From Ochlerotatus camptorhynchus (Eukaryota > Arthropoda > Insecta > Diptera > Culicidae): a stretch of DNA of 64,000 nt. A model generated the notes under the pieces. The model made no database searches. It was given only the letters and a program-made list of their open reading frames with translations, and was not told the DNA's origin. Of the stretch, positions 20,466-31,587 are shown one piece after another. The stretch spans positions 2,060,001 to 2,124,000 of the forward strand of contig NW_027040577.1 of assembly GCF_037179485.1 (NCBI RefSeq), in the 5' to 3' direction. The position numbers and the translations under genes were made by a program. Every line of letters begins with the position of its first letter. Positions within the stretch are counted from its first letter, which is position 1.

Positions 20466-21678
20466 ACGCCCACAGAGGTGTTGGGGTCTATTTTATACCT
20501 GCAAATACGCGAAGTATCGATGGTACGCATTGTCTAGTCGTTTACCAACCAAAAAAAGATATATTCAAACAAAGCTCTATTTTTTTCAACTTTCTTCTTG
20601 CTTGTAATAAACGCCAAAATGCTTGAAATAAACAACTAAGATTTATGTTTGTATCAACATCTTTGTTGAAATTAAATGAGGAATTTACTGTAATTGGATT
20701 ATCATTTATTAAAAAAAAATTAGAGATAAAATAAATAATATTACCAGCATCACAGGTATTAATGGAATACTTGATAGTTGATAATGTGTTCATGTTGGGA
20801 ATTGGGAGATGCCTCCAAGCCTGGGACAGAAAAACCAATGGTTTTGGAACTAAGTTATGTTTTCAATATTCCGGGAGTTGGAATGCATTTAAAGATTTTC
20901 GGGGGTTCTATATAGTTGTCATATTTTCGAGTTTCAGCGCTCGGATGCCGAGGATAACGATGACAATTATGATGAAAATAGTCACCGGGACGAAAATGCC
21001 GAAGATGTAGGCAAGGAACTGTAGTATATACCTTATGTTGGGTATTCTACATTTACAGTGTGCTGTAAGTCACTGTCAGACACACATAATAAATATTGCA
21101 ATGCTCCAGGTGAGAACCGATCAAAAAAACATAAATAAGAAATACAGAGAGGCGATTGCTTGAGTTACTGTTCTGACTCCACTCGTTCCAGCTGGTTTAC
21201 CACCGAAACGCCTTACACCGGTGACTTCAGTTTGGTGACGAACAAAAAGTAGTGCAAATAGTTTTCGTGCGTGCAAAGTGGTGAATTTTTTTTTAAGTTC
21301 CGTACGGGGTGCGCAGCAAGACTGAATCAATGTAAGAGGCATCCTACCGGGAAATTTTGGAACAAGGGAAGCTTTATTCCGAGACAAGCACCATTTTCGT
21401 AAAGGATGCGATCCAATGTTTTTAGAACGGCAAACAAGGAGATTTGCTGGCAGTTTGGTGTTTATTACTGGTGGCAGTAGTCTTTAGTCAGTGCAGTCTA
21501 GTGGTGATTTAGGTGTACTTGCCTTGCAGTTCAACAGCGGGAGGTGGTTCAGATCAGTGCCGTGCCGTAAGAAGGTCGCCGATTTTGCAGGTTGCATGCA
21601 AATTTCGGAAGGCGTTTGTCCGGTTGACAAAGGTCAAGTCCCACTGCGATGAGTCAGACACTTTCTATTACATTCCTT
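20466..21678. other. Unassigned sequence
   Basis: AT-rich sequence with several open frames under 90 codons, none recognisable. A possible coding-like frame at 20762-21010 lacks a domain. Confidence 0.3.
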
Positions 21679-22018
21679 TTGACGTAGAACTACGTCTTTG
21701 TCGACTATACTGGGGTGCAAATCAAAAAATATGTGTGGTGAAGGAGTGTTAGGTTTTGAACGCTTGTAACTTTGTCATTTATAGATGAAATTAAAACCCA
21801 AATACGCCAATCGATAGGATATTACATTACGAACCTGTTGAAATATATTTTTTTTTCCAATTTTTCTGTAATTAAACTATTGAAAATGTACAAATGATAA
21901 TTTTAGCACTGATTTCATGAAATAAGCCTTTTTCCCAAACCCAGTCATTATAAACGAATACCACTTGGTTGCACATCATTCTACTTGAACCTGAAAAGAT
22001 ATAAATCAGCGCTGCTGT
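21679..22018 (+). mobile_element. Inverted-repeat element end plus histone-type promoter, copy 3
   Basis: TTGACGTAGAACTACGTCTTTG at 21679-21700 resembles the end at 12607-12628. It is followed by TGGGGTGCAAATC, a TTTTGAACGCTTGTAACT block and CCAATCGATAGGATAT, parallel to the elements at 49979 and 12628. The right part (21944-22018) is the histone-type promoter also seen at 10993-11065: GTTGCACATCATTCT, then AGATATAAA and CAGCGCTGCTGTC. The Jockey element B1 is inserted immediately downstream. The remaining flank resumes at 26290 with GCTTCGGACGGCGTGG, as in H4 copy 1. Confidence 0.6.
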
Positions 22019-22030
22019 CATGCTTCTGCT
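22019..22030. repeat. Target-site duplication of B1, 5' side
   Basis: CATGCTTCTGCT, repeated at 26278-26289. The first C is ambiguous with the element tail. Confidence 0.85.
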
Positions 22031-22102
22031 GACTCTTTGCTCGACTGTTGAGCTGTTCAGTTCGTTTTCTTTTTCGCTCGAGTTCTCGCTTCGATTCGGT
22101 TT

Positions 22103-23419
22103 GTGCTGTCGCGTTGCGCCGTGGAAGCGTCGCCACCTTCGCGCGTTCTGGCAAGTTTACTGCAACTTGCCAACACGAAGCGTAAACGTACCAATGATTC
22201 AGCAGCGGGCTCTTCAAAGAAGGTGGTAATCCAGCACAGCGCGTCGCAGGATGACGCCGGAAAACGGGTACTGCAAGCCAACCAGTTTGCGGTGCTCCCC
22301 GAAGAAAATGGCGATGGTGACGTCGTTCCCATCGCTGCAAGAGAGCGGATTCCCCCGCTTTTCACGCCGGAGAAGGATGTTGCCAAGCTGCGTGCCGAAC
22401 TGGCAAAACACAAGCTGCTGAATCGCTTCAAGCTTTGCAGCATCGGCACCAAAATCATGTGCTCCAGCCTGGAGGAGTACAATCAAACAGGATGTTTCCT
22501 AAAGGAAAACAACGTTGACTTCTTCACGCACGATCTGCCATCGAGCAAGCCACTGAAGCTGGTATTGCGTGGATTACCGTCGTTCGAGGCGGCTGTGGTT
22601 AAATCCGAGCTGGAGCGGCTTGGGCTCAAACCTGAGGCGGTGTTCCCAATAAACCGGCGTTCCAACCACAACACCAGCTTCCGTGACCAGTTGTTCCTGG
22701 TGCACTTCACGAAGGGATCCACCAGTCTAGCGGCTCTGAGATCCAAAATCCGGGACCTGTTTCAGGTCATCATCAGTTGGGAGCATTACAAATCCCAACA
22801 TCGTGATGTTACGCAGTGTATGAACTGCTTCTCCTACGGCCATGGCACCAAAAACTGCCATATGAAGACTATCTGCGGCAAGTGTGCTGGAACTCACTCG
22901 ACTGCGTCCTGTGAGCAAGATGATGACATCGAGCCAACGTGTGTCAACTGCGGTGGTAACCACCAAGCCTCCAATCGCGGATGTCCCAAGCGAGTGGAGT
23001 TCATCAATATCCGTCGGAAGGCTACGATCAATAATCAGCCCGGTCGCCTCCGTAATCATCGTTCGCCTCCTGCACGCACGGAAGTCCAGTAGCCAGCTCT
23101 CCAGCCCCGTCGACATGTTCCGAACTTAGAACCACTTCCGCTCAACAACCAACAAGTCAAGCATGTGAGTATTCCTAACAATCGAACAGTCCAGCATCGT
23201 CTCGCTGCTGCTGCTGCCCAGCCAATGCCAGGTCCCTCCACCGCCCCTGGTTTATCATACGCTGGTGTTGTCTCAGGTGAGCCTGTCGACGATTCTCCGT
23301 TCACCTCGGAGGAACTTGTGACGCTCGTGGCCGAGGTCATCATCATCTTGCGCACCTGCAAGACTCGATCTGAACAGCTTCATGCTGCCCTGTCCCTTGT
23401 CACTAAGTATGGACCGTGA
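22103..23419 (+). pseudogene. B1 ORF1: gag-like protein, frameshifted
   Basis: Would bind element RNA, as in A1 ORF1. The main frame runs to a stop at 23090-23092 and contains NVDFFTHDLPSSKPLKLVLR (the finger-associated domain) and three zinc knuckles, CMNCFSYGHGTKNC, CGKCAGTHSTASC and CVNCGGNHQASNRGC. After a frameshift near 23085 the second frame (about 23093-23419) supplies the C-terminus, ending SEQLHAALSLVTKYGP with TGA at 23417-23419. No ATG lies in frame before the conserved region: the frame opens with GTG at 22103 and the first Met is far inside. Either the start codon has been lost or a non-AUG start was used. Confidence 0.8.
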
Positions 23420-26055
23420 AGCCATCAAGATCGTAAATTGGAACGCTTGCTCCTTGAAGAGCAAAAACATCGAGTTTGTTGAGTTTCTCAATGAACGAAA
23501 CATCGACATTGCCATCATAACTGAAACCCACCTGAAGCCTGAAACAAACGTCTACCTTCCCGATTTCCGGCTCGTGAGGCTAGATCGAACCAACTCTGGA
23601 GGAGGAGGAGTGGCTATTGCAATAAGGAGAAACATCTGCTGTCGACTGATGCCCAGCTTTCAGCTGAAGATCATCGAAGCCGTAGGGGTGGAAGTTTCTA
23701 CTCCTATCGGCCCCATCACCATCGTCGCGGCTTACTGCCCCAAACAAGTCAACATCAGGGACGGATCGGCAGCAGATCTGCGACGAGATATTATCAAGCT
23801 AACACGACGACGGGAAAACTTTATCATCGCTGGCGACCTGAACGCCAAACATCAAGCTTGGGGCAACAATCGGCGCAATCAAAACGGCACCATCCTGAAC
23901 AACGACCTGCAGGAAGCGCAGTACAACATCTTGAGTCCGGAAACTCCGGTCCGGTGTTCACGCTACCATCGATATCTTCATCAGCAACATGGGTAACAAC
24001 ATCGCTCAACCTATCACCTATCAGGAACTCAGCTCGGACCACTACCCGTTGGTGACTGAGGTGGAATCCTCCGTAAATCGATTTGAAGCTTTCCGGCGCA
24101 ACTATCATCGTGTTGACTGGGGTCAGTTCCAACATTGCGTCGACACCGCTGTAGACTACGATGTCCAACCGGAATCGTCCGAAGATGTTGACCGGTGTCT
24201 GCGCTCCATCGATCAAGCAATTTCCCGGGCCAGGGAGCTACATGTGCCAGTATCCAGACAGGTGAGTAACACTCTGAACCTTGACAGGCCTACTAAAGAC
24301 CTCATTAGACTCCGCAACACGATCCGTAGGCAGTACCAGCGTACTGGGCTGCCTAACCTGAAGACCAATTGCAACCGTTTGAACAAAATCATCCAAGCCA
24401 GGATGGTGGATCTCAGAAATATCGATTTTGCAAACAAGATTCGCTCTCTCCCAGATTGTGCTAAGCCATTCTGGAAAATGGCAAAGATTTTGAAAAATAA
24501 GCCGAGGCCCATTCCTCCCCTTTCCTCTCCTAACCAAAATTCGGACCCATCTTTACTAATAACCCCATTTGAAAAGGCCAATGCTCTTGGACAACACTTT
24601 GAAAATTCACATAACCTTGGCCACGCCATGGTGAGTCCCCACGAGCCTGCAGTATCACAGGCAATGGCTAGTGTCGCTGCCACCCCCGTAGTTGTCCCTG
24701 ACGAAAGTAGAATATCGGCTGATGAGGTGATAGCAGCGATTAAATCAACAAAGAACATGAAGGCCGCTGGTGTCGATGGAGTGGTCAACCTCGAGCTGAA
24801 AAACTTGAGTGTTGACTTCTTCAAGCACCTTGCAGTGGTCTTCAACAAGTGTTTAATGCTTGGCTACTTTTCTGCATGCTGGAAGTTAGCCAAAGTTATT
24901 CCAATTCACAAACCTGGCAAAGACCCTACCAGTGCCAAAAGCTATCGCCCCATCAGCCTCTTGTCCTCCATCTCGAAGCTATTCGAAAAATTGATACTCA
25001 GCCGTCTGCTGGTGTTTTCAAATGATAATAACATCTTTCTCAAAGAGCAATTCGGGTTTAAGAAAGGCCACTCTACCATTCACCAACTCGCACGGGTTAC
25101 TAACATCATCAAGCGGAACAAATCCGTTTCCAATACATCTGCCATGGCATTGTTGGACGTCGAGAAGGCGTTCGACAATGTCTGGCATGATGGTCTAGTG
25201 TACAAGCTGCATCGATACAACTTTCCGAACTACCTCGTGAAGATCATCAAAAACTACTTGTCGGGCAGATCATTCCAGGTCTACTTGAACAATGTCTCCT
25301 CTGATACGTTCAACGTTGATGCAGGGGTCCCTCAAGGTAGCCTGCTTGGGCCTATCCTATTCAACATTTTCACGTCAGACGTTCCTCCCCGTGGTGGTAT
25401 CCTGTCAATGTTCGCAGATGACACCTCCATCATCTATAAGGGTCGAGTGATCCGTGCTCTGGCGAGTAAACTACAATCAGGCCTGGATGTTTTGTCCGAC
25501 TATTTTAAGAGCTGGAAGATTTGTATCAATGCAGCTAAAACACAAACCATTCTGTTCCCACACTCGAATTCACCTCGGCTTGTTCCACCTGCTAACAACA
25601 AGGTCCATCTTGATAGCACTCCCATTGAATGGTCGAGTGAAGTAGTCTACCTTGGTCTCACCCTCGATAGCAAATTGCTATTCCGATCCCATGTGGACAA
25701 GACATCCACCAAGTGTAACATCTTGATCAGGTCGCTCTACCCTCTGATAAACAGGAAGTCCACCCTGTCCCTCAAAAACAAGCTTGCTGTCCACAAGCAA
25801 ATCATTCTGCCGGCTATTGAGTATGGTATGCCAATCTGGGAGAGTTGTGCAAAGTGCCACCACTTAAAGCTTCAGAGGATCCAAAACAAGATCCTCAGAA
25901 TGATCCTTAACAGTCCACCGCGAACTCGTAATTCTGAGATTCACCACCTGGCCGGTCTTCAAACACTCGAGGAGCGAAAGACTTCCACGCTGGAAAGGTT
26001 CAGAGTCGCCTGTCTGCGATCAAACCACCAGATCATTCGTGATTTGGCAACCTAG
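23409..26055 (+). pseudogene. B1 ORF2: endonuclease-reverse transcriptase, one frameshift
   Basis: The start is the ATG at 23409 in ATGGACCGTGA, overlapping the ORF1 stop. The endonuclease part has VNWNACSLKSKNIEF, IITETHLKPETNVYLPDF, IIAGDLNAKHQAWGN and, after a frame change near 23950, SSDHYPLVTEV. Compared with B2 (59462-59500), a small deletion just before SGVHATIDIF caused the shift. From 23952 the frame is open to 26055. The RT has STKNMKAAGVDGVVNLELK, HKPGKDPTSAKSYRPISLL, MALLDVEKAFDNVWHDGLVY, AGVPQGSLLGPILFNIF and catalytic FADD at 25411-25422. It ends with RNSEIHHLAG and RDLAT. Confidence 0.88.
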
Positions 26056-26277
26056 TTTAAGTAGTTAGGTGCTCAAGTAGGTAGGTTATCAAATTTTTAA
26101 ATTCAAACCAAAACAATCCCACAAAGGGTATCCTGTAAATTAGCGCTAAACGCAATCATCACATTAGAATAACCAATTAACTAGAACAAAGATGAAGAGC
26201 CAAAGGCTAACCAATTGAAATGTTAAATCAAATGTTGAAACATAAAACCCAGAAAATAAACGTAAATTTTACTACTA

Positions 26278-26289
26278 CATGCTTCTGCT
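26278..26289. repeat. Target-site duplication of B1, 3' side
   Basis: CATGCTTCTGCT. The flank that follows, CATTACCGCTTCGGACGGCG, aligns with the H4 copy 1 leader (minus strand 6226-6205). Confidence 0.85.
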
Positions 26290-26309
26290 CATTACCGCTT
26301 CGGACGGCG

Positions 26310-26690
26310 TGGCATTAGGTCCTGCATCAAGCAGGACTAGGTCAGCGGCTAAAGGTGGATCAAGGCGTGTCCACCACAATGAGGGATGAGACTTGAAAAA
26401 ACGGGCATGTAAAACCCCTTAACAATAACACGAAAAGACATGGACTTTGAAGATCATTTTTTTTTCGGGAAATAAATTTTAAGCAAACCCTAATAATGTA
26501 TAAAAAAATTAATTGCATGCAGAGCCAACATTTTCAAAAAACATTGCTTAATAGGACGCATACACTCGATGAAGTGAACTCAACGAATTTTCCGGAGACG
26601 ACCACGCCAATCGCCGATAGTGTGTCCGAATCGCAGTTCCAGAATCTGATCCCTCAGCTACAGTGTGCGCAACCAATTCAGGCAAGTCAA
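26310..26690. other. Unassigned sequence 3' of B1
   Basis: After about 20 bp of histone-leader similarity the sequence diverges. A 71-codon open frame at 26496-26711 is not recognised. No inverted-repeat end was found on this side. Confidence 0.3.
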
Positions 26691-26699
26691 CTTACCCTT

Positions 26700-27066
26700 G
26701 TGGTTCGTTGAAACCTCGAGTCCGTCACCATACTCGAGGGGCGCACGGGACAGGTAGAGGCGTCCACCCCTGGCCCAAGAAGGTGATGCGGTACCAGAGG
26801 AAGGAGAGGAACGACGACGGCAGTGGCAGGTGAAGGGGCCCCGAAGACAAAGAAGAGTAGTGCTAGCACAAGGTAGGAGTAGAAACCTAAGGAAGTGGGA
26901 GACCGTCCGTGAAGTGAGTGTCGTCAAAACGAATAAAGTGGGAGTTTATCTTAAGTGAACTTTGAGTGTTTTCTTAATTCGCGGAATAATCACGAGCGTG
27001 TGCCGACCCTGAGGCTTGGAGACGGGGGTCTCATCAGTGCTGGGAGTAACACCGCACTGGCACGTT
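26700..27066 (+). repeat. LTR-like sequence next to envelope relic
   Basis: GC-rich sequence containing a polyadenylation-type context ACGAATAAAGTGGGAG (near 26930) and ending ...GGCACGTTACA. In composition and position it looks like the R-U5 part of a Ty3/gypsy-group LTR. It joins directly to envelope-like coding sequence at 27067, so the gag-pol part expected after a 5' LTR is missing. No second LTR was found. Tentative. Confidence 0.35.
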
Positions 27067-27882
27067 ACACTTAAGAGACATTCGACGATCATTGGCCCAA
27101 ACTGAAGATAAAATAAATGAACTTGTTAAAAGTAATGAGATGCAAATTGAAATAAATAAGGACTTCGAATATCGAATCAACTCAATAATTGAAAATATTA
27201 ATAATCAACAATCAAAAATACTTGAGCAACTTTCAAAGCTGGGAGATAATGTAGTTAATGATAAGAATTTTTATATAAAACAACATATTCATAATACATT
27301 ATTCAATATGGAGCTTCTAGAAAGAAAAATAAGAGATATTTCTGAACCAATTCAATTTGCTAGGGATCCTATCTAACGCTATTTTAAATCTACAAGAAAC
27401 AAATTTTGCATTAGAAAAACTAGAATGTCAAAACATTACTATAGCTACAATAGATGCGATTTATGAATTTTTAGAAATTGAAGCTTTCCATAATAATTCA
27501 AATATTATATTTGCGGTAAAAATACCAATATTTTTAAAAAGAAATTATTATTAATTACGAAAGCATACCTTTCAAAAATCGAACAATACCATCATAATAC
27601 AACATCGCCATCACAACTGAAGCATCAACCTTTGTCAGCAAGGAACATTGTCCAATCATAGAACAATATTGAATCTGCCAACAACATACGCTGATTAATA
27701 TTACAAATGACGGATGCATACATAACACACTTGGGGGACATAATGCTGCGTGTCAGTATACTGAATTAAGGCAACCACTTAAAATCAAACGAATCAACAC
27801 AAACACATTGCTAGTGATCAATGCTATGAATCCAATAGCCGTAAATTCTAACTGCGATTCACCTAACAGAACAATAACTAGT
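27067..27882 (+). pseudogene. Insect retrovirus-like (errantivirus-type) envelope relic, part 1
   Basis: A low-GC reading frame with the character of a Ty3/gypsy errantivirus envelope protein. A helical segment rich in N, Q, I, E (about 27067-27370) includes a long coiled-coil-like stretch, and is followed after a frame change near 27360 by LGILSNAILNLQETNFALEK. A further frame change near 27550 leads to a cysteine-containing ectodomain part (about 27690-27880, ITNDGCIHNTLGGHNAACQY). The protein would be a membrane glycoprotein. Here it is broken by at least two frame changes and by an inserted segment after 27882. This is an old, inactive endogenous copy. Family assignment is from overall pattern, without a database search. 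Confidence 0.55.
27855..27882. repeat. 28-bp direct repeat, left copy
   Basis: Begins CGATTCACCTAACAG and ends AATAACTAGT. The second copy is at 28824-28851 with one mismatch. They flank a 941-bp segment that interrupts the envelope relic. Confidence 0.85.
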
Positions 27883-27902
27883 GTGTGTGTGTGTGTGTGT
27901 GT
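27881..27902. repeat. (GT)11 microsatellite
   Basis: Eleven GT units at the left junction of the inserted segment. Confidence 0.95.
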
Positions 27903-28823
27903 CATCCTCTATCCCTCACCCAGCCGGGGGCGTTGGACAAGTAGAACTGCGAATAATTTGATCAAATCTCATGCTCCGTAATGGTGCCCTTTATGTTGTG
28001 AAGACTAGTACTTCAAAAAGGGTAACTTTTGAGGCAAGACAGGGTGTCCTCAACAAGTTAAGGGAACAGGATGCACTAGATGTCCACAACAGGTACAGCA
28101 AAACATCACATAGACGCCCTTATTCACACTAACTACTCAGGGGGTAGAAGGTCAAGAAGAGCCACCGCCGCCAACTAAAGCTTGAACCGGGTACCTGGGA
28201 CTCCCACGATATACCCGCGGCAATGGTCAGCAGACGATGCCCTGTGCGTATTTAGTATGTAATATGTTTTATTTGGATACACAAAATGTTTGGGGCCATG
28301 CGTCATCTAAACCATAATTTGCATCACCACAAATACACTTGTCAACAATCTTCAATTGGAACGTTCTCACCAAATCACTTCACCCGGGAGCGCATTCCCG
28401 ATGCTTCCACGCATATTTTTTTTCCTCCACTCCAACCACACAACAACCACTTTTCTTCACTTTTCTTTTTCAAGTCACTCCGTGTATAAAAGCAATGCAC
28501 ATCTCAAAACCCTGACAATAGATCAGCGCACTTCTCATTACCGCGTAAATAAACAGAAATTAAAATTTTCGATGCCACAAATTTCTGGTCCGGGAGAAAC
28601 AATCAAACCACGCCAATTTTGCAAACATGATGAATCATGTTTTCTTTCTCGATTCTAAAACTTCTCGGAAAGCGAGAAACCAACACTCACACACGTATAA
28701 CCGTCCGGGAGGCAGAGTGCCAGCGCTAATCCGGCAAATGCAGCCGAAAACTATGAAAGCGAATGCACGCACAAAACAGAGAACGAACTTAACACACAAC
28801 CGTATCCAAAGGCGTTAGAAACT
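27903..28823. other. Inserted segment of unknown origin within envelope relic
   Basis: About 0.92 kb between the two 28-bp repeats. It includes a GC-richer part (27910-28250), a TATA-like TGTATAAAAGC near 28485 and no open frame I recognise. It may be an insertion that copied the flanking 28 bp, or an independent repeat captured during repair. Confidence 0.45.
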
Positions 28824-28900
28824 CGACTCACCTAACAGAACAATAACTAGTACATTCCTTATTACCTTCGAGAAATGTGTAATCACAGGATGACCCATCG
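28824..28900 (+). pseudogene. Envelope relic, part 2
   Basis: The envelope-like frame resumes after the second 28-bp copy with TSTFLITFEKCVIT and stops at TGA near 28890. It continues the frame that ended at 27882. Confidence 0.45.
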
Positions 28901-29222
28901 TCATCATCCGCCTATAAATCACCATCAACCAACAAATTCACATTCCCAACACTCAAAATATCAACATCCGCTTTCTAAAAGAATGTGAATCATCGCCAAA
29001 AGTCTTAGTTTAGCTTCCAAGTAGTAAGGTTTTTATTTTTTTTTTAATTACTTCCAAACGGTGTAACCGTTAACTTATGTATTAACACAAGTACATTTTC
29101 ACTTAAAAGCTAGGTAAACTTAAATTTAATTTCCTGTATGACCAGGAACTCCGCTGCTTACTCGTTGATGCGTCCTAGGAAGTAACTTGAAAAGCCATGT
29201 GTGTCCGTTTCCTTGATCCCTG
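28901..29222. other. Unassigned, with a poly-T run
   Basis: The poly-T tract near 29030-29045 could be the tail of a minus-strand retrotransposon fragment, but no coding evidence accompanies it. Confidence 0.3.
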
Positions 29223-29444
29223 TTGAGTAAAGTTGAATTCCGTTGGTTGTTGATCTCGACGCTGAGTAATAGGTCAAGAGTGGATAATTTAAAGAAACAA
29301 TTTAAAAATGTTTTTGAAAAGGATTTTATCCAACCGATTCGAGATTTCAAGGCATATACAGTAGGCAAGACATGTAACATAATTTTAAAATTCTTACAAA
29401 ATATACAGAAAAGTTTATGTAAATTAAGGTGCTTTGAGACTTGA
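29223..29444 (+). pseudogene. Possible Ty3/gypsy pol fragment (pre-RT)
   Basis: Open frame with DNLKKQFKNVFEKDFIQPIR followed by DFKAY. This resembles the segment just before gypsy-type RT (a 'ky..lF...lG.I..fka.l' pattern). It is short, has no RT motif and lies between other repeats, so the call is weak. It could belong to the same retroelement as the envelope relic. Confidence 0.3.
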
Positions 29445-29504
29445 GAGTGACATATACGAGCGTCTATTTTGACATAAATTTGGGTCATAACAGGCGCAAA
29501 ATAT

Positions 29505-29994
29505 AGCTCAATCAAACGTATTTTTCGTCGAGCAACGAACTTTTCAATCTTGGTGCATTTAATATTACATGACATGTTTGTTTACGTCTCATCTTTTATG
29601 TCAAAGACGGATTCCGTCACGTGTAAAATTAGTTATTTCTAAGTGTGTGGGCGTGATGTTTAAAGCAAACAGCATCACGGTGAGTCTTCTGCGGTGTAAC
29701 AATTATTATGCAATTCAATTCACTGCCGGATGCCAATCAGACACTGAGTTCAACTGTGCCATGGTGTTGGCCAGAGCCAGATCTTTACGCCTGTCGTGTT
29801 GACATACAATTTTCTGTTGATGTTTCTTTGTGTTCCATCAACAACTCTACATACTTAGAAATAACTAATTTTGCACGTGACGGAATCCATCTTTGACATA
29901 AGAGATGAAACGTAAACAATCAAACGTCTTGTAAAATTTAGTGCTCCGCGACTGAAAAGTTCGTTACTCAGCGAAAAGTACTTTTGATTGAGCT
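29505..29994. mobile_element. Fold-back element with about 145-bp arms
   Basis: The left arm 29505-29650 and right arm 29850-29994 are inverted copies. Paired landmarks are AGCTCAATCAAA, ACGAACTTTTCA, GTTTACGTyTCATCT and AATTAGTTATTTCTAAGT. The central 200 bp is unpaired. The outer ends may extend some tens of bases further. No coding capacity; class unknown. Confidence 0.7.
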
Positions 29995-30019
29995 GAATTT
30001 TGAGCTGATCATTAGACGG

Positions 30020-31368
30020 AATAAATCCGAGAAGCAGAAGTCCTTAGCAATACACTCAGCTCAATTGAAACTTCACGAAAATTATCTTTATAGTTACGAC
30101 TTCCAATCGCAATTCTTTTCCATTCCACAACAGCCATGCAGTTACTCATAATAAAGAAAATATCTATTTTATATCCTGTGGCTATTCTGGCTTTACCTGT
30201 ACCTATATTTCGGAAAGAAGTCTCCATTTTTACCGTTTAGTTCTTCGAATTGGTACCCTGTACCATCGGCACAAGAAAATAGGCACACCATTGTAATAAA
30301 GGATAAAGGATTACCTCGGATATTCAATGTGATGAGGGAAAACGAAGGAGCTGAACTGGAAATGTTGCTATCGTTTTCATGTTCCGGTGGGCATAGGCCG
30401 AATTGTGGGTCACCAATTTTTCTTCCCTTTCTGTCTCTGCTTATTGCTGTCTACTCGATTGAGGTTGCGGTTCAAGAAGCTTCTCAAATTACCCGTTTGC
30501 CTGAGCTTTCTCTGCTCCCTCTTACCATCCACACAGTAAGCGTAAGCCTGCTCTCAAATCGTCGTTGGGTCCGTCGTCGTGTTGTATTCGAGGCGGAAAA
30601 TTATTAATATTTATTTAGTCGCAAACCTTTTTCCGTCTTCTTGGTACCCCATTTCCATCCACACGTTTGGGCATAAAATAGGGCAGAGAAATCCCTTGAG
30701 GGATGTTGGTCTTGCGGCTGTTTTTTTTTTTGTCTTGCCATTCTTTTATTTTTTTTTCCTGTGTCTCTGTCAGCCACTACAATCATCATGACGGACCATG
30801 ACGCCGGGAAAAGCGGTCCCTGAAATGGACCGGAAAGACAAAAGACAGACTAGCACATCTCTCTCAAAGGGATGATAGAAGCAATGATTTATGGTGGTGA
30901 TTTGTATTTCTGGTAGATGCGCTCTTCTGTCTCGGACCTTGTTTCGGAGCTGATCCGTTGGAAGTGGGCGGGGGAGGGAACAGTTTCCCTGGAAGCAATC
31001 CGCTTTGTGGGAGAAGATATGATCGCAGAAGAAGTACAAATTTTGGTCGATATCCAGCACATTCGTCAGAACGTTGCAGTCATTTGTTTGGTTGTCCGAT
31101 TTGGAGGCGGAAAATTGGAATGTATGATTGTCTTCGATGAAGTTCGATGCAGCTCGCGAGCGATGCATCATTTATTTGGCTGCAAGATTGGAGATAACGA
31201 TGAGTCTTCTGATGGACCGCATTGACTTGCTTAGTCACTTCACGCTATGTGAAATTCCTTCTATTTACTTATACTTTTAGTTTTGAATTGTCTGTTAATT
31301 AATCAAAAAATTTATTCTTTTCAGTTGACCTCCCTGTTTTATATTTCTTTTATATATATGAATATATA
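30020..31368. other. Stretch without recognisable genes
   Basis: Open frames of about 90-130 codons occur on both strands (30329-30607 plus; 30917-31225 plus; 30770-31171 minus) and overlap each other. None shows a domain, and opposite-strand overlap argues that most are chance. Possibly host UTR or intron sequence. Confidence 0.35.
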
Positions 31369-31434
31369 TGTACAGTAAGGAATCCTTATTGCCGGAGTAA
31401 CGGAGGCGTGAATAAGGAACCGCGAATAAGGATT
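31369..31434. repeat. Hairpin-forming repeat end
   Basis: GGAATCCTTATT (from 31379) and AATAAGGATTCC (to about 31433) form an inverted pair with a short spacer. It starts ACAGTAAGG, like a TA-inserting transposon end, but the opposite end was not found. Confidence 0.45.
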
Positions 31435-31587
31435 CCCACGACTTATGAAATTTTCACTAATAGGGGCTTTGCTGGATTATCTCATTTGTTTCAATATATA
31501 AAGCTTTACTGTCTTCGACAAAGTTGTTGTTAGACAAACAAGCCTGTGTCATTGGATTCAGGTTTAATTGGGAATTGCGCTGCCTAC

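Larger units (their letters stand above)
22031..26277 (+). mobile_element. Jockey-clade non-LTR retrotransposon B1
   Basis: A 4.25-kb element in one piece, bounded by a 11-12 bp duplication. It has a 5' UTR of 70-80 bp, ORF1, ORF2 overlapping by 11 nt, a 3' UTR and a TACTAC-type tail. It is a different family from A1: protein identity is clear but moderate, and the tail and UTRs differ. At least two frameshifts (near 23085 and 23950) disable it. It lies in the same histone-promoter-type target as A1. Confidence 0.92.

Noticed and set aside
30770..31225. Overlapping 133- and 102-codon frames on opposite strands
   Set aside because: Mutual overlap, no domain and no context. At most one could be real, and neither is supported.
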